A stretch of 64,000 nucleotides of DNA from Streptomyces sp. NBC_00461 (GCF_036013935.1 NZ_CP107902.1:8527001-8591000); one strand, 5' to 3'. Shown: positions 8,775 through 17,884, numbered from the stretch's first letter. Numbers and translations are program-made. Notes: generated from the sequence alone by a model not told the origin.

Positions 8775-9544
8775 GTCGCGCTGCGGCGGCCGTGCGACCG
8801 CTGGTGCTGATGTACCACGGTGTCGGCACACGCACCGCCCGTCGGGACCCGTTCTGCCTCTTCGTTCCGCCGGACACGCTCCACAGACAGCTGCGAGGGC
8901 TCCTCGACCGGGGCTGGACGCCCCTGACCCTCAGCCGGTACCTGCGGGGTGACTTCCCCGCGCGCAGCGTGCTGGTGACGTTCGACGACGGCTATCGGGC
9001 CCTGTTGGACGAGGGGGTGCCGGTCCTGCGCGGGCTGGGGTTTCCCGCCACCGCCTTCGTGCTCGGCGGCATGCTCGGCGCCACCTCCACCTGGATGGCC
9101 GACATGCCCGACGAACCGCTGCTGGACGCGGACGGCGTGCGCGCACTCGCCGATGCGGGGCTGGACGTCGAATGCCACGGCTGGGACCACACCGACCTGG
9201 TGAACGCCGACGCCGCCACCCTCACCCGTCAACTCGGCCGGGCCGCCGCGGTGTTGGCCGACATCACCGGCAGGCGGGCCCGCGCGTTCGCCTACCCCTA
9301 CGGGGCGCACGACGCCGCCGCACGCAGAGCCGTGGCCGAAGCCGGATTCTCCCTCGCGTTCAGCGTGCACGACGGCGCCGGGCGTTACGCCGTCCCGCGC
9401 GTCGACATCAACGCCACCGAGACCGACGCGACCTTCCGGCTCAAGACCTGGCGGGGCTACCCCACAGCCCGCCGGATGTCCGGAGCGGTGCCGTCACTGC
9501 GCCCCGCCCTGCACGCCCTGATCGGCCACGCCCACCGACCCTGA
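8771..9544 (+). CDS. Polysaccharide deacetylase (NodB domain), cytoplasmic type
   Basis: A carbohydrate esterase family 4 protein of 257 residues. The NodB motifs are VTFDDGY (~residue 72, metal and base Asp pair), a His pair in ECHGWDHTDL (~136) and FAYPYGAHD (~175). The reaction is removal of an N- or O-acetyl group from a sugar. There is no signal peptide or membrane segment, so it may act on a lipid-linked intermediate on the inner face rather than on finished polymer. It starts at the ATG that overlaps the upstream stop by four bases. The next gene is convergent, only six bases away. Confidence 0.87.
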   Translation: MSRAAAAVRPLVLMYHGVGTRTARRDPFCLFVPPDTLHRQLRGLLDRGWTPLTLSRYLRGDFPARSVLVTFDDGYRALLDEGVPVLRGLGFPATAFVLGGMLGATSTWMADMPDEPLLDADGVRALADAGLDVECHGWDHTDLVNADAATLTRQLGRAAAVLADITGRRARAFAYPYGAHDAAARRAVAEAGFSLAFSVHDGAGRYAVPRVDINATETDATFRLKTWRGYPTARRMSGAVPSLRPALHALIGHAHRP

Positions 9545-9550
9545 CCGCGA

Positions 9551-10717
9551 CTAGGGAACCGACGCGTCGCCCGTGGTGCGTTCCATGGAGTCAGGGCCCG
9601 CGGACCAGGTGCGGCGGGCGTCGTCGTACACCGTGTACATGCGCTCGACGACGTGACGTACGTCGTGGTGGCGGCGGATGTGCGTCCGGGCCTCCTCGCC
9701 GAGGGCGCGGCCGGTCGCGGGATCGGTCAGCAGGCGTGACAGCGCGGCCGCGAGCGCGACCGGTTCCTCCAACGGCACGATGGCGAACGGCACATGACGG
9801 GGTGGGAGGAACTCCCGCGCTCCCGGCACGTCGGTGACGACGACGGGGCGGGAGCAGGCCATGGCCTCCAAGGGGGCGAGTGCCATACCCGCCTCCCAAC
9901 GAGAGGCCAGAACCACGAGATCGGCCGCGATGTACCAGTCGTGAGGGTCGACGACGGCTCCGGCGAAGCAGACACCCGGGGACGCCCGCGCCGCCAGGAC
10001 CGCACGGTCCGGCCCGGCGCCGACCAGGACCAGCCGCGCCCGAGGGATCAGGTCCTCGATCCGGTCCCAGGCGTCGAGCAGCACGTCCTGCCCCTTCTGA
10101 CGGCAAAGACGCGCCACGCACACGGCCAGCGGCCCACCGAAGGACACGCCCAGCCGGTGCCGCGCGGCCGCATGCGACGAGGCGTCCGAGGGGTGGCACC
10201 AGTCGAGGTCCACCCCATTGCGTACGACGGCGTAGCGGCAGCGGATGCCGGTGGCCAGCCCGTGGGCACGCTCACCCTCGCTGACGCACACCACCCGGTG
10301 CGCCCATCGCGCCCCTGCCCGCTCCCACTGCACGACGGCGGTCCGCAGGGCGGCGGTCGCGGCGTCGAACGACCAGGCGTGCGGCTGGTAGACGGTGGGC
10401 AGCCGCCCGCGTATCGCCAGCCGGCCGGCGAGTCCCGCCTTCGCACTGTGCAGGTGCACCACGTCCGGACGCACCCCGTCCACGATGCGCCGTACCGCGG
10501 CCACCTCGCGAGGCAGCGCAGGACCGGGAGAGCGTACGGCGTCCCACCGCATCACCTGGGCCCCGCGTTGCGCGGCCGTACACGACAGTGTGCCGTCGGC
10601 CGGGCACGCCACGACGACCCGGTCGCCGTGTGCGCACTGCCCGGCGGCCAGGTCCGTGACCACCCGGGCGACGCCCGCGTCGCTCGGCTGCGCGATGTGC
10701 AGGACGGTCCGCGTCAT
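9551..10717 (-). CDS. Glycosyltransferase family 4
   Basis: A 388-residue GT-B glycosyltransferase. The N-terminal acceptor domain begins VLHIAQPSDAGVARVVTDL. The donor domain has VCVARLCRQKGQDVLLDAW (~215), and the E-x7-E motif is in SRWEAGMALAPLEAMA (~288), followed by PVVVTDVPGAREFL. No signal peptide, so it acts at the cytoplasmic membrane face. It is the last gene of a three-gene operon: its ATG overlaps the ATP-grasp stop (ATGA), and the initiating phosphoglycosyl transferase lies first. Expected role: adding a sugar to the undecaprenyl-linked chain. Donor and linkage are unknown. Confidence 0.88.
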   Translation of the reverse strand: MTRTVLHIAQPSDAGVARVVTDLAAGQCAHGDRVVVACPADGTLSCTAAQRGAQVMRWDAVRSPGPALPREVAAVRRIVDGVRPDVVHLHSAKAGLAGRLAIRGRLPTVYQPHAWSFDAATAALRTAVVQWERAGARWAHRVVCVSEGERAHGLATGIRCRYAVVRNGVDLDWCHPSDASSHAAARHRLGVSFGGPLAVCVARLCRQKGQDVLLDAWDRIEDLIPRARLVLVGAGPDRAVLAARASPGVCFAGAVVDPHDWYIAADLVVLASRWEAGMALAPLEAMACSRPVVVTDVPGAREFLPPRHVPFAIVPLEEPVALAAALSRLLTDPATGRALGEEARTHIRRHHDVRHVVERMYTVYDDARRTWSAGPDSMERTTGDASVP

Positions 10718-11937
10718 GGCGCCGCCCCGCCCGAAGCGACCCTGGTGCGCAGCGGTTTGGTGAGCCGCCGTGCCACGGTGCCGCTGAAGCGCACCGCCTC
10801 GGCGACCGCGGGCACCGGGTCGTCCCGGCTCAGCCAGGCCCGTTCAAGGTTCCGCCGGGACAGTGCGGCCGGGACCCGGCGTTCGCGCCAGGTGTCCACC
10901 GTGACCGACACCGCGTCCAGGTTGCCCACGATGAAGCCCCGGCCGTGGATCTGCGCCCCGTCCGTGATGGCCTGACCCGTCAGGTCCAGGTACATCGCGC
11001 GCACCACGTCCAGTTTCCGTGCGGTGGTGAAGAGGCGGAACTGCTGTCCGAACCGCGGGTTGAAGTCCACCAGTTTGTAGCGGCCGTCGCGCCGGTCGAA
11101 CCGCCAGTCGAGGTCGGCGATCCCGCAGTAGCCGATCGCCCGGCACAGCTCGGCGGCCAGCGTCGCGAGGACGGTGTTGGGCCGGGCCCGTGCCCGGGTG
11201 GTGAGGCCTGACCCGGGTGGCCACGAGCGGAGCTTGTGCCCCGTGAAGACGAGCCGGGGCCTGCCTCCCGCACCGCAGTAGAGATGGGTGAACCATTCCT
11301 CGGCAACTTCGAGCGGGATGTACTCCTGCACGATGACGGAGGGAGACTCGGCCGCCCCGCACCGGGCGAGCAGCTCGGCCTCGTCGTGGACGACCGTGGT
11401 GTGCCCCATGGCGGAGTCGTTCAGCTTGGTGAACGGCTCCCTGTCCTTGAGCACCACGGGGAAACCCCACTCACGGCTCACCGCCGCCAACTCGGCCCGG
11501 TCGACCGGCGATCGGGTCCGGGGAGTGGGCACCCCGTACTCCTGGCAGACCCGGTGCAGCCCCTCCTTGCTGGCGAGCGTGCGGGGCAGCGCGGGCGGCA
11601 CGGGGGGCAGGACGAACCATTCGGCCAGGCGGTCGGCGTTCTCCGCCAGCAGTACCGCCGCCTCGTCCCCCTCCGCCACGGCAACGGTGGGGCGCCCGAT
11701 CTCCCGGCCGATCCGCACAAGGGCCGACACCAGTTCCGACGGGTCCTCGCGGCCGGTCGTCGGGCGGACGAAGCGGCCGGCGAGATGGCGGGAGAGTGCG
11801 GCCGGAGTGAGGGGGTCCTCGACCATGGCGTACGCCGGGACCCCCATGCGTCCCAGGGTGCGCACCACCCCGAGCCCGCCGTGGAGTTGGGGGAAGCGTC
11901 CCAGCTTGACGAGCAGTGCCGGTGTCCGGTCGCTCAT
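10714..11937 (-). CDS. ATP-grasp carboxylate ligase-like protein
   Basis: A 407-residue ATP-grasp enzyme. After an N-terminal preATP domain (KLGRFPQLHGGLGVVRTLGR) come the ATP-binding elements FPVVLKDREPFTKLND (~160), VIVQEYIPLEVAEEW (~205) and the metal-binding DFNPRFGQQFRLF (~290). The family activates a carboxylate as acyl phosphate and joins it to an amine or other nucleophile. Within a polysaccharide operon the likely use is amide decoration of a uronic acid or another carboxylated residue; this is inference. It lies between the phosphoglycosyl transferase (9-bp gap) and the GT4 (4-bp overlap), so the three are co-translated. Similar proteins are sometimes called carboxylate-amine ligases. 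Confidence 0.82.
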   Translation of the reverse strand: MSDRTPALLVKLGRFPQLHGGLGVVRTLGRMGVPAYAMVEDPLTPAALSRHLAGRFVRPTTGREDPSELVSALVRIGREIGRPTVAVAEGDEAAVLLAENADRLAEWFVLPPVPPALPRTLASKEGLHRVCQEYGVPTPRTRSPVDRAELAAVSREWGFPVVLKDREPFTKLNDSAMGHTTVVHDEAELLARCGAAESPSVIVQEYIPLEVAEEWFTHLYCGAGGRPRLVFTGHKLRSWPPGSGLTTRARARPNTVLATLAAELCRAIGYCGIADLDWRFDRRDGRYKLVDFNPRFGQQFRLFTTARKLDVVRAMYLDLTGQAITDGAQIHGRGFIVGNLDAVSVTVDTWRERRVPAALSRRNLERAWLSRDDPVPAVAEAVRFSGTVARRLTKPLRTRVASGGAAP

Positions 11938-11946
11938 GAGGTCACC

Positions 11947-13329
11947 TCAGCATGCGCCGGTCCGGCGCACGACCGCGGACGGCGTCCGCAGCAGGATGGA
12001 CAGGTCCAGGGCGGGCGACCAGTTCTCGACGTAGCTCACGTCGAGCCGGTCCCGCTCCTGGGTCGGCAGGCAGGAGCGGCCGCTGACCTGCCACAGTCCG
12101 CTCATGCCCGGCTTCACCAGCAGTCGGTGACTCGCGTCCTCGCTCAGTGCGGCGACCTCGTCCTTCACCAGCGGCCGTGGACCGACGAGGGACATGTGGC
12201 CGGCCACCACGTTGAACAGCTGCGGCAGTTCGTCCAGTGAGGACGAGCGCAGGAACGACCCCGCCCGGGTCACGCGCGGATCGTCGGCGATCTTGAAGAA
12301 CCGGTTGCTGCCGTAGCGGTTGAGGTGGGCGAGTTCGGCCTTGTGCCGGTCCGCGCCGCGGTGCATCGTCCGGAACTTCAGCAGAGTGAACTCCCGGCTG
12401 CCGCGCCCGATCCTGCGCTCCCGGTAGAACGCGGGGCCGGGACTGTCGAGTCGTACCCATGCGGCGACAGCCGCCATCAGCGGAGCCAGCAGCAGGATGC
12501 CCAGCAGCGCCAGCAGACGGTCGGTCAGCTCCTTGGGGATGCGGGGCGGTGCGGAGAGCCGGGGGGCGCGCAGGTGCAGCAGGGGCACCCCCGCGACCGG
12601 ACGCACGGCCAGCCTCCCGGCCGCGACGTCGGCGAGGACCGGTGCGAGCATCAGGTCGACGCCCGCCGCCCGCAGTTCCCAGGACAGCCGGCGCAGTGTG
12701 TCGGGGCCCAACTCGGGGCCGGGCAGCGCGACGACCGCGTCGCAGCCGCTCCGCCGAACCGCCTTGAGCACGTCCACGGCACCACCGTCGCGGGCGGCCG
12801 GCGTCGTGCGGCAGACGCCGACGACCTGCGGTCCGACACCGTGCCCCCGGCGCAGCGCCGCGATCAACTCGGCGGCGGAGGCGGCGGGTCCGAGCACGAG
12901 CACCCGGCCGTCGTTCCGGCCCTCACGGGTGCGCCTCCTCGTCAACCAGCGCAGCCCGAGCGTCATCGCGGCGGCGAGCGGCACCGCGATCATCGCGTCG
13001 TGCAGCATCTCGTCGCGCGGTACGAACCACCAGACGGCGCCGGCCGCGGCGGCGGCGAGACAGGCCGCCCGAGCGACCCGGCGAAAGCACTCCGCGTCGG
13101 CATCGGGCCCGTACGCCCGCTGCGACGCCTGCAGGAGGAGCCACGCGGGGACGAGCACGGCCGGGACGAGCCAGCGGTGGAGGAGCAGCTGGACCCCGCC
13201 CGCGGCGAGGACCGCGGCCACCGCGTCCGTCGCGAGCAGGACCGGCACGGAGGAACCGCCGCGACGGCGCCCGTGCGCGCCCCCGGTCCTCGCCGGTCCG
13301 GTGCTGATCGTTTCCTTGAGGACGGCCAC
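11947..13329 (-). CDS. Polyprenyl-phosphate sugar phosphotransferase (WbaP/ExoY type)
   Basis: Initiating enzyme of lipid-linked glycan assembly: transfers sugar-1-phosphate from a nucleotide sugar to undecaprenyl phosphate. The 460-residue protein has about four N-terminal hydrophobic segments (residues 30-135), a Rossmann-like middle ([17 protein letters not shown]) and a C-terminal monotopic transferase domain. There a re-entrant helix ([21 protein letters not shown], split by the membrane) is followed by [22 protein letters not shown] (catalytic Asp-Glu), SLVGPRPL and [14 protein letters not shown]. Starts at GTG 13329. It is first in an operon with the ATP-grasp and GT4 genes, with box B 63 bp upstream. 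The C-terminus is typical. Confidence 0.92.
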   Translation of the reverse strand: MAVLKETISTGPARTGGAHGRRRGGSSVPVLLATDAVAAVLAAGGVQLLLHRWLVPAVLVPAWLLLQASQRAYGPDADAECFRRVARAACLAAAAAGAVWWFVPRDEMLHDAMIAVPLAAAMTLGLRWLTRRRTREGRNDGRVLVLGPAASAAELIAALRRGHGVGPQVVGVCRTTPAARDGGAVDVLKAVRRSGCDAVVALPGPELGPDTLRRLSWELRAAGVDLMLAPVLADVAAGRLAVRPVAGVPLLHLRAPRLSAPPRIPKELTDRLLALLGILLLAPLMAAVAAWVRLDSPGPAFYRERRIGRGSREFTLLKFRTMHRGADRHKAELAHLNRYGSNRFFKIADDPRVTRAGSFLRSSSLDELPQLFNVVAGHMSLVGPRPLVKDEVAALSEDASHRLLVKPGMSGLWQVSGRSCLPTQERDRLDVSYVENWSPALDLSILLRTPSAVVRRTGAC

Positions 13330-13387
13330 GGCTCGCTACCTCACCTCTTGGCCGGTCTTGGCAGACAACCTCTTGATTGCCCGAATG

Positions 13388-13416
13388 TGTATGTTTACGA
13401 TGTATATATACATACG
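13388..13416. promoter_or_regulatory. Regulon box B (divergent promoter)
   Basis: Core TGTTTACGATGTATA at 13392-13406, extended by TATATACATA. It lies midway between the divergent sugar transferase (63 bp) and FAD gene (62 bp) starts, so one box can serve both. Confidence 0.8.
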
Positions 13417-13468
13417 CCGGACATGGGGCAGTAGTCAAGAAGTCGCTGATGGGAAGGGCGCCCAGACC

Positions 13469-14734
13469 ATGAAGCCGTCAGGAGACGCCGCAGTCGCCGT
13501 GGTGGGAGCCGGTCCCTACGGGCTCTCCGTCGCCGCCCACCTCCAGGCCCGCAAGGTGCCGTACCGGATCTTCGGGGAGCCGATGGAGGGCTGGCGCTCG
13601 CACATGCCGCGGGAGATGTACCTCAAGTCGTCCCCGTTCGCCTCGTCGATCTCCGCCCCCGCTCCCGGGCACGGCCTCGGCGAGTTCCGCGCTCAGGAGG
13701 GGCGCCATCCGGGCCGCGAGCGGGAACCGGTGCCGCTGTCCGAGTTCGTGCGCTACGGACTCTGGTTCCAGCACACCTGCGTCCCCGAGCTGGAACGGAC
13801 CGCGGTGCGCCGCGTCGACCGCCCCCACCGCGACCGGTTCCTGCTCACGCTGGACGACGGGGAGGAGTTCGCCGCCCGTGCCGTCGTCGTCGCCACCGGC
13901 GTCACCCCCTACGCGTACGTACCGCACGAGTTGACCGGGCTGCGGGAGCACGGCCTCGTCTCCCACACGGCCGACCACACGGACCTGTCGGCGTTCGCGG
14001 GCCGGCGCGTCGTGGTGCTCGGCGGCGGCCAGTCGGCCCTGGAGACCTCCGCTCTGCTGTACGAGGCCGGAGCGCAGCCCACCGTCATCGCCCGCACCCG
14101 TCCGTCCTTCGGCCCGCCTCCCGAGGCCGACACGGCCCGGGACCGTCCGCTCCACGCCCGGCTGCTGTGGCCGGAGGCCGCGATGGGCACCGGATGGCCA
14201 CTGGTGCTCTGCAGCCGCGGGCCCGCGGCCATCCGCCACCTGCCGGCCCGCATCCGTGCCCACGTCCTGCGTACGGTCCTCGGACCGTCCGGCGCGTGGT
14301 GGCTGCGGGAGCGCGTGCAGGGCCGTGTCCCGGTGCTCTCCGACCGCAGCCTCCGCTCGGCGGCGCGCGCGAACGGCGGGGTGCGGCTGGAGGTGCAGAA
14401 CCCCGGCGGGGACCTGGAGAGCCTGTACGCCGACCATGTCATCGCGGGGACCGGATACCTGGTCGACACCGACAGGGTGGAACTGCTGAGCCCCCAGCTG
14501 CGCCGGTCGGTGCGCAAGCGGGTCGCCGAGCCGCCTCGGCTGGCCGGTGCGCCGGAGCTGTCGGCCGACTTCCAGGCATCGGTGCCGGGTCTGTACTTCG
14601 CGGGGCTGGCCGCTGCCGCCACGTTCGGGCCACTGCTGCGATTCGTGTGCGGCACGGGTTTCACGGCCCGTCGGATCAGCGCTTCCCTGGCTGCCGTCGA
14701 CGCGTCCTGGGGTCCTGGCGTCCCGGCGTCCTAG
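13469..14734 (+). CDS. FAD/NAD(P)-binding monooxygenase-like protein
   Basis: A 421-residue flavoprotein. The FAD fold starts at once (VVGAGPYGLSVAAHLQARKV, residue 11), then comes a substrate-side segment GWRSHMPREMYLKSSPFASS. The second nucleotide site is VVVLGGGQSALETSALLYE (~182). The C-terminal part has VIAGTGY and GLYFAGLAAAATFGPLLRFV. This arrangement resembles lysine/ornithine N-hydroxylases and flavin monooxygenases. Its presence inside a polysaccharide regulon, with its own promoter under box B, is unusual; it may oxidise a sugar substituent or an amine used by the ATP-grasp ligase (inference). Its stop overlaps the convergent secreted-protein gene by three bases. Confidence 0.8.
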   Translation: MKPSGDAAVAVVGAGPYGLSVAAHLQARKVPYRIFGEPMEGWRSHMPREMYLKSSPFASSISAPAPGHGLGEFRAQEGRHPGREREPVPLSEFVRYGLWFQHTCVPELERTAVRRVDRPHRDRFLLTLDDGEEFAARAVVVATGVTPYAYVPHELTGLREHGLVSHTADHTDLSAFAGRRVVVLGGGQSALETSALLYEAGAQPTVIARTRPSFGPPPEADTARDRPLHARLLWPEAAMGTGWPLVLCSRGPAAIRHLPARIRAHVLRTVLGPSGAWWLRERVQGRVPVLSDRSLRSAARANGGVRLEVQNPGGDLESLYADHVIAGTGYLVDTDRVELLSPQLRRSVRKRVAEPPRLAGAPELSADFQASVPGLYFAGLAAAATFGPLLRFVCGTGFTARRISASLAAVDASWGPGVPAS

Positions 14735-15612
14735 GAAGCGCCGGCCGTGGCGCGGAAGTCCCGGAAGAGCAGCTCGGTGTTGTCCGCCCTCAGTCCCACG
14801 CCGCCCGGCCGGCGCAGCGGGCCGGGGGTGCGGTCCTCGACCGTGAGGACCGTCTTCCCGTCGATGCCCAGTCGCAGCCGCACCGCGCCCGAGGGCTGGT
14901 TGACGGCGCTCGCCTCCACCTCGTGCCAGGTGCCGTAGGAGAGGGCGTGCCTGCCCTCGGCCAGGGTCGAATAGCCCTCGTTGTCCTCGTCCTGGGGGCG
15001 GCCGACGCCCGCGATCTTGCGTTTGATCACCACCGCGCCGTCGCGGCGGCGGAAGCTGAGCGCGTACAGCTCCCGCGGGCTGCGGTAGCGCAGCCAGACA
15101 TGCCCGCCGTCCCAGTCCCGGGCCGGAGTACGCGGCGTGGTGACGGGCCGGTCCAGCCGGACCCGTACACGCACCGTCACCGGCCCGAAGTCACGTCGGC
15201 GGGTGACCAGCCGGAAGACGGCCGAGTCGGTGTGGCGGGCGGAGTCGGGGCCGGTGTCGTCGGCGTCGGGCACGCCCGTCCAGCCCGCGCCGTCCTTGGC
15301 GAAGAGGGAGCCGCTGGTGGTGATCCAGTCGCGGGAGAGCTTCGAGCGCGGTTCTCCCGGGTGGAGGAAGGCGAACTCGTTGGTGACGAGGCCGCTTTGG
15401 GCGAAGCGCGGCGCGAACGGGGCGGTCGTCGGCCCGATCGAGGCCACGGCCTTCGGCGATTCCCCCTCGGCCGCGTTCACGAACAGGGCCGTCCCGGTCC
15501 CGACGACCGTCGCGGTGACCAGCAGCAGGCCCCAGACGCGGGTGCGCCGGGAGAACCTCCGGCCCTTGGGCCGGTGGCTCGTCCGGCGCTTCGGCTCCCG
15601 CTCGTCGCTCAT
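14731..15612 (-). CDS. Membrane-anchored concanavalin-like (LamG/DUF1080-type) protein
   Basis: A 293-residue protein. The N-terminus is basic (RRTSHRPKGRRFSRR) and followed by one membrane segment at ~27-47, so the rest is extracellular. The outer part has beta-rich motifs of sugar-binding jelly-roll domains: DFGPVTVRVRVRLDRPV, GGHVWLRYRSPRELYALSF, YGTWHEVEASAV and GGVGLRADNTELLFRDF. No clear catalytic residues. The same fold type occurs twice in the adjacent deacetylase, so both may bind the product glycan. The ATG shares one base with the deacetylase stop (TGATG), and it is last of a five-gene operon. Confidence 0.7.
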   Translation of the reverse strand: MSDEREPKRRTSHRPKGRRFSRRTRVWGLLLVTATVVGTGTALFVNAAEGESPKAVASIGPTTAPFAPRFAQSGLVTNEFAFLHPGEPRSKLSRDWITTSGSLFAKDGAGWTGVPDADDTGPDSARHTDSAVFRLVTRRRDFGPVTVRVRVRLDRPVTTPRTPARDWDGGHVWLRYRSPRELYALSFRRRDGAVVIKRKIAGVGRPQDEDNEGYSTLAEGRHALSYGTWHEVEASAVNQPSGAVRLRLGIDGKTVLTVEDRTPGPLRRPGGVGLRADNTELLFRDFRATAGAS

Positions 15613-17765
15613 CACTCCGCCACGGGTACGACCTTGAGATGGGTCAGGGGCGGCCAGGAACTCCGGGTGGTGTCGCGGTACGCGGCGTAGGCCACGCCTC
15701 CGGTCTCTCCCGCCGCGGGCAGCGTCATCCGGACCGTGCCGTCCACACGGATCACCGTGGACCGGGCGGTCGCCGTGACCGACACGTCGTGCGAGTCGGC
15801 CGCCCGCAGGGGACGCGTGCCGACCAGGCGCCGACTGTCGGCGTTCCCGGCGAGCACCTCCAGTCGGCTGTGGGAGACCTGCGCGCAGATCCCCCGCCAA
15901 CTGCCCACTCTGACCTGAATTGCACCTTTCACTCGCGGATCGTGCAACTTGGAGATGGTGCCGCTCACCGTGTAACCGGTCCACTCCCGCGTACGTGCGG
16001 GCTCGTACGCCCCGTAGCCGGACAGGGCGACACGGCCCACCGGCGTGATCACACCGTCCTCGATCTCGAGCGGCGCCCGCACCCCGGACCTGCTCTCCCA
16101 GTACGCGGTGGGGGCCGACGGCGCCGAATCGGCCAAGGCCTGCCGGTTGCCGCTCGGCGCAGGGGTCTTCGGGGGCAGCGGGGAGACGTGCAGTGCGCCG
16201 AAGGCGGGTGGCGGGGCTCCCGGCCGGTTGCTGCCGACCCGGATGCCGAGGCCCCCGGTGAGCTGGGTGGCGGGGATGCCCTGGGCGACCCAGCCGAGTT
16301 CGGTGCTGCCGTCCACCAGGGCCGTGGTGGTGGCGCCCCGCACGGTGACGCTCAGCGTGTGCGAACGCCTCGGCGCAAGCTTGCGTACGACCGCCTTGCG
16401 TCCGCCGTGCTCCAGCGTGGCCGTGCCCTGGCTGACGCTGACCACCACCTCGTCCTTGCTGCGGTTGCGCACCGCCACGGACGCCTGGTTGGTGCCGTCC
16501 CCGAAGCCGGTGACGGTGGCGTCGACGCGGTAGTCGGTCCAGTCCACGCTCCCCAGGGCGCGATACTCCGCGGAGGCGTAGCGCTGGTCCTTGCCGGGGA
16601 AGGGCCGGTGCCCGGTGAAGTCGTCGACCCCGCGCCGGAGGGTGCCGTTGTCACGCGTCCACAGCGCGGGCCGGGTCAGGGGGTCGGTGGCGACGGGCGG
16701 TATCTGGGTCCACTGGGAGAGCTTGGAGAGCAGTTCGCCGGTGGTGGTCGAGCGCACCAACTCGAGCCGCTGGACGGTGCGGTCGGCCGCGGCACGGCGG
16801 CTGGCGGCGACGGGCGGCAGCAGCGGGTTGGGGGACTTGTTGGACATCGTGGCCGCGTAGTACCGGGTCAGCAGTTCCTGCAGCGTCAGCCCCGGTGGCA
16901 GATTGCCGCGCTCCGTGGCCTCGCTGAAGGGATAGGCGAACAGCCGGGGCCTCGGCAGACCGTGGCTTTCGAACTCGTGGAGGTTCTTCCTGACATCGGC
17001 GGTCACTCGCGCCCGGTACTCCGAGCGGTTCTCCAGGCGGTGCCGATCCGGCAGCCACAGGCGGTTGGAGAGAGCGGAGTCGCGGTGCCCGCCGGCGGTC
17101 GTCTGCGCACGATGGTGCAGGTCGTGGGTGTGGGCCTGGAAGTCCCAGCGGCCGGAGTGGGCCATCCGCCCGATCTCCCGCCAGGACAGGTAGTAGGGAC
17201 GGTCGTCCACCCGGGAGGTGATCAGGAAGACGGTGCCGTGCAGGTGATGGCGGGCCAGGATGCGGTCGGCGTTGACCCACAGGCCGCGCGGCCCGTCGTC
17301 GAAGGTGATGAGGACCGACCTCGGCGGGGCCGGGCCGCCCTTGAGGTAGGTGACGAACTCCTCGGTGGTCATGCTCCGGTATCCCGCCTTCTCCAGCGCG
17401 GCCATCTGGGCGTCGAAGGCGGCGGGCGAGACCGCGTACCTGCTGGGGCTGCCGGTGTCGATGTCGTGGTAGGTCAGCACGACGGGGGCCGTGGCGGCAG
17501 GCAGGCTCCTGTCCATCCGCGCCGCTGCCGAGGCGGCGGTGGCGTTGACGCGGGGCGCCGGCGGATCGGCCTGCCTGCTCAGGTACTTCTGGTTCAGGTA
17601 GTACTGCGTGGCCGCGTAGAACGGCAGCAGGAGCACGGCCAGGGCGAGCGCGATCAGCCCGGTGCGGAGCCACCAGTGGGTGAGCAGGCGGGCGCCTCGC
17701 CGCGCCCGGCCCCTCAGGCCGTCGAGCAGAGGTCCCAGCCTCGACAGGGCGCCGGCTGCGGTCAC
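15612..17765 (-). CDS. Membrane-anchored polysaccharide deacetylase with two C-terminal lectin-like modules
   Basis: A 717-residue, multi-domain extracellular enzyme. One membrane segment (WLRTGLIALALAVLLLPFY, ~32-50) anchors it. A NodB deacetylase domain spans ~90-330: VVLTYHDID, LITFDDGPRG (~154, metal Asp), DFQAHTHDLHH (His pair, ~203) and LFAYPFSEATERGN. Two similar beta-rich modules follow, each opening with a WTDY or WTGY strand at ~408 and ~593 (VDWTDYRVDATVTGFGDGT; REWTGYTVSGTISKLHDP). Expected role: N-deacetylation of the emerging polymer outside the membrane, with the modules holding the chain. GTG at 17765 overlaps the stop of the 40-residue peptide (GTGA). A longer frame upstream is the shadow of that peptide and the synthase. 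Confidence 0.85.
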   Translation of the reverse strand: MTAAGALSRLGPLLDGLRGRARRGARLLTHWWLRTGLIALALAVLLLPFYAATQYYLNQKYLSRQADPPAPRVNATAASAAARMDRSLPAATAPVVLTYHDIDTGSPSRYAVSPAAFDAQMAALEKAGYRSMTTEEFVTYLKGGPAPPRSVLITFDDGPRGLWVNADRILARHHLHGTVFLITSRVDDRPYYLSWREIGRMAHSGRWDFQAHTHDLHHRAQTTAGGHRDSALSNRLWLPDRHRLENRSEYRARVTADVRKNLHEFESHGLPRPRLFAYPFSEATERGNLPPGLTLQELLTRYYAATMSNKSPNPLLPPVAASRRAAADRTVQRLELVRSTTTGELLSKLSQWTQIPPVATDPLTRPALWTRDNGTLRRGVDDFTGHRPFPGKDQRYASAEYRALGSVDWTDYRVDATVTGFGDGTNQASVAVRNRSKDEVVVSVSQGTATLEHGGRKAVVRKLAPRRSHTLSVTVRGATTTALVDGSTELGWVAQGIPATQLTGGLGIRVGSNRPGAPPPAFGALHVSPLPPKTPAPSGNRQALADSAPSAPTAYWESRSGVRAPLEIEDGVITPVGRVALSGYGAYEPARTREWTGYTVSGTISKLHDPRVKGAIQVRVGSWRGICAQVSHSRLEVLAGNADSRRLVGTRPLRAADSHDVSVTATARSTVIRVDGTVRMTLPAAGETGGVAYAAYRDTTRSSWPPLTHLKVVPVAE

Positions 17766-17884
17766 GGCAGGATGCCCCCTCGGGTGAGCACCATCGCGTA
17801 CAGGAAGGCGACCACGGCGAACGACAGCAACAGCCCTAGCGCGCGCCCGAGTCTGCGCACGTCGAACTCGCGCGGCCTGTTCAT
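17762..17884 (-). CDS. 40-residue single-pass membrane peptide
   Basis: A short gene between the synthase and deacetylase genes. Its ATG overlaps the synthase stop by one base (TGATG), and its TGA overlaps the deacetylase GTG by four. The product begins MNRPREFDVRRLGRALG (basic, inside), then a hydrophobic stretch LLLSFAVVAFLYAMVL, and ends TRGGILP. This perfect coupling on both sides and a clear membrane topology argue for a real protein. Small membrane subunits accompany other processive glycan synthases; a role as a synthase partner is inference. I know of no family for it. Confidence 0.75.
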   Translation of the reverse strand: MNRPREFDVRRLGRALGLLLSFAVVAFLYAMVLTRGGILP

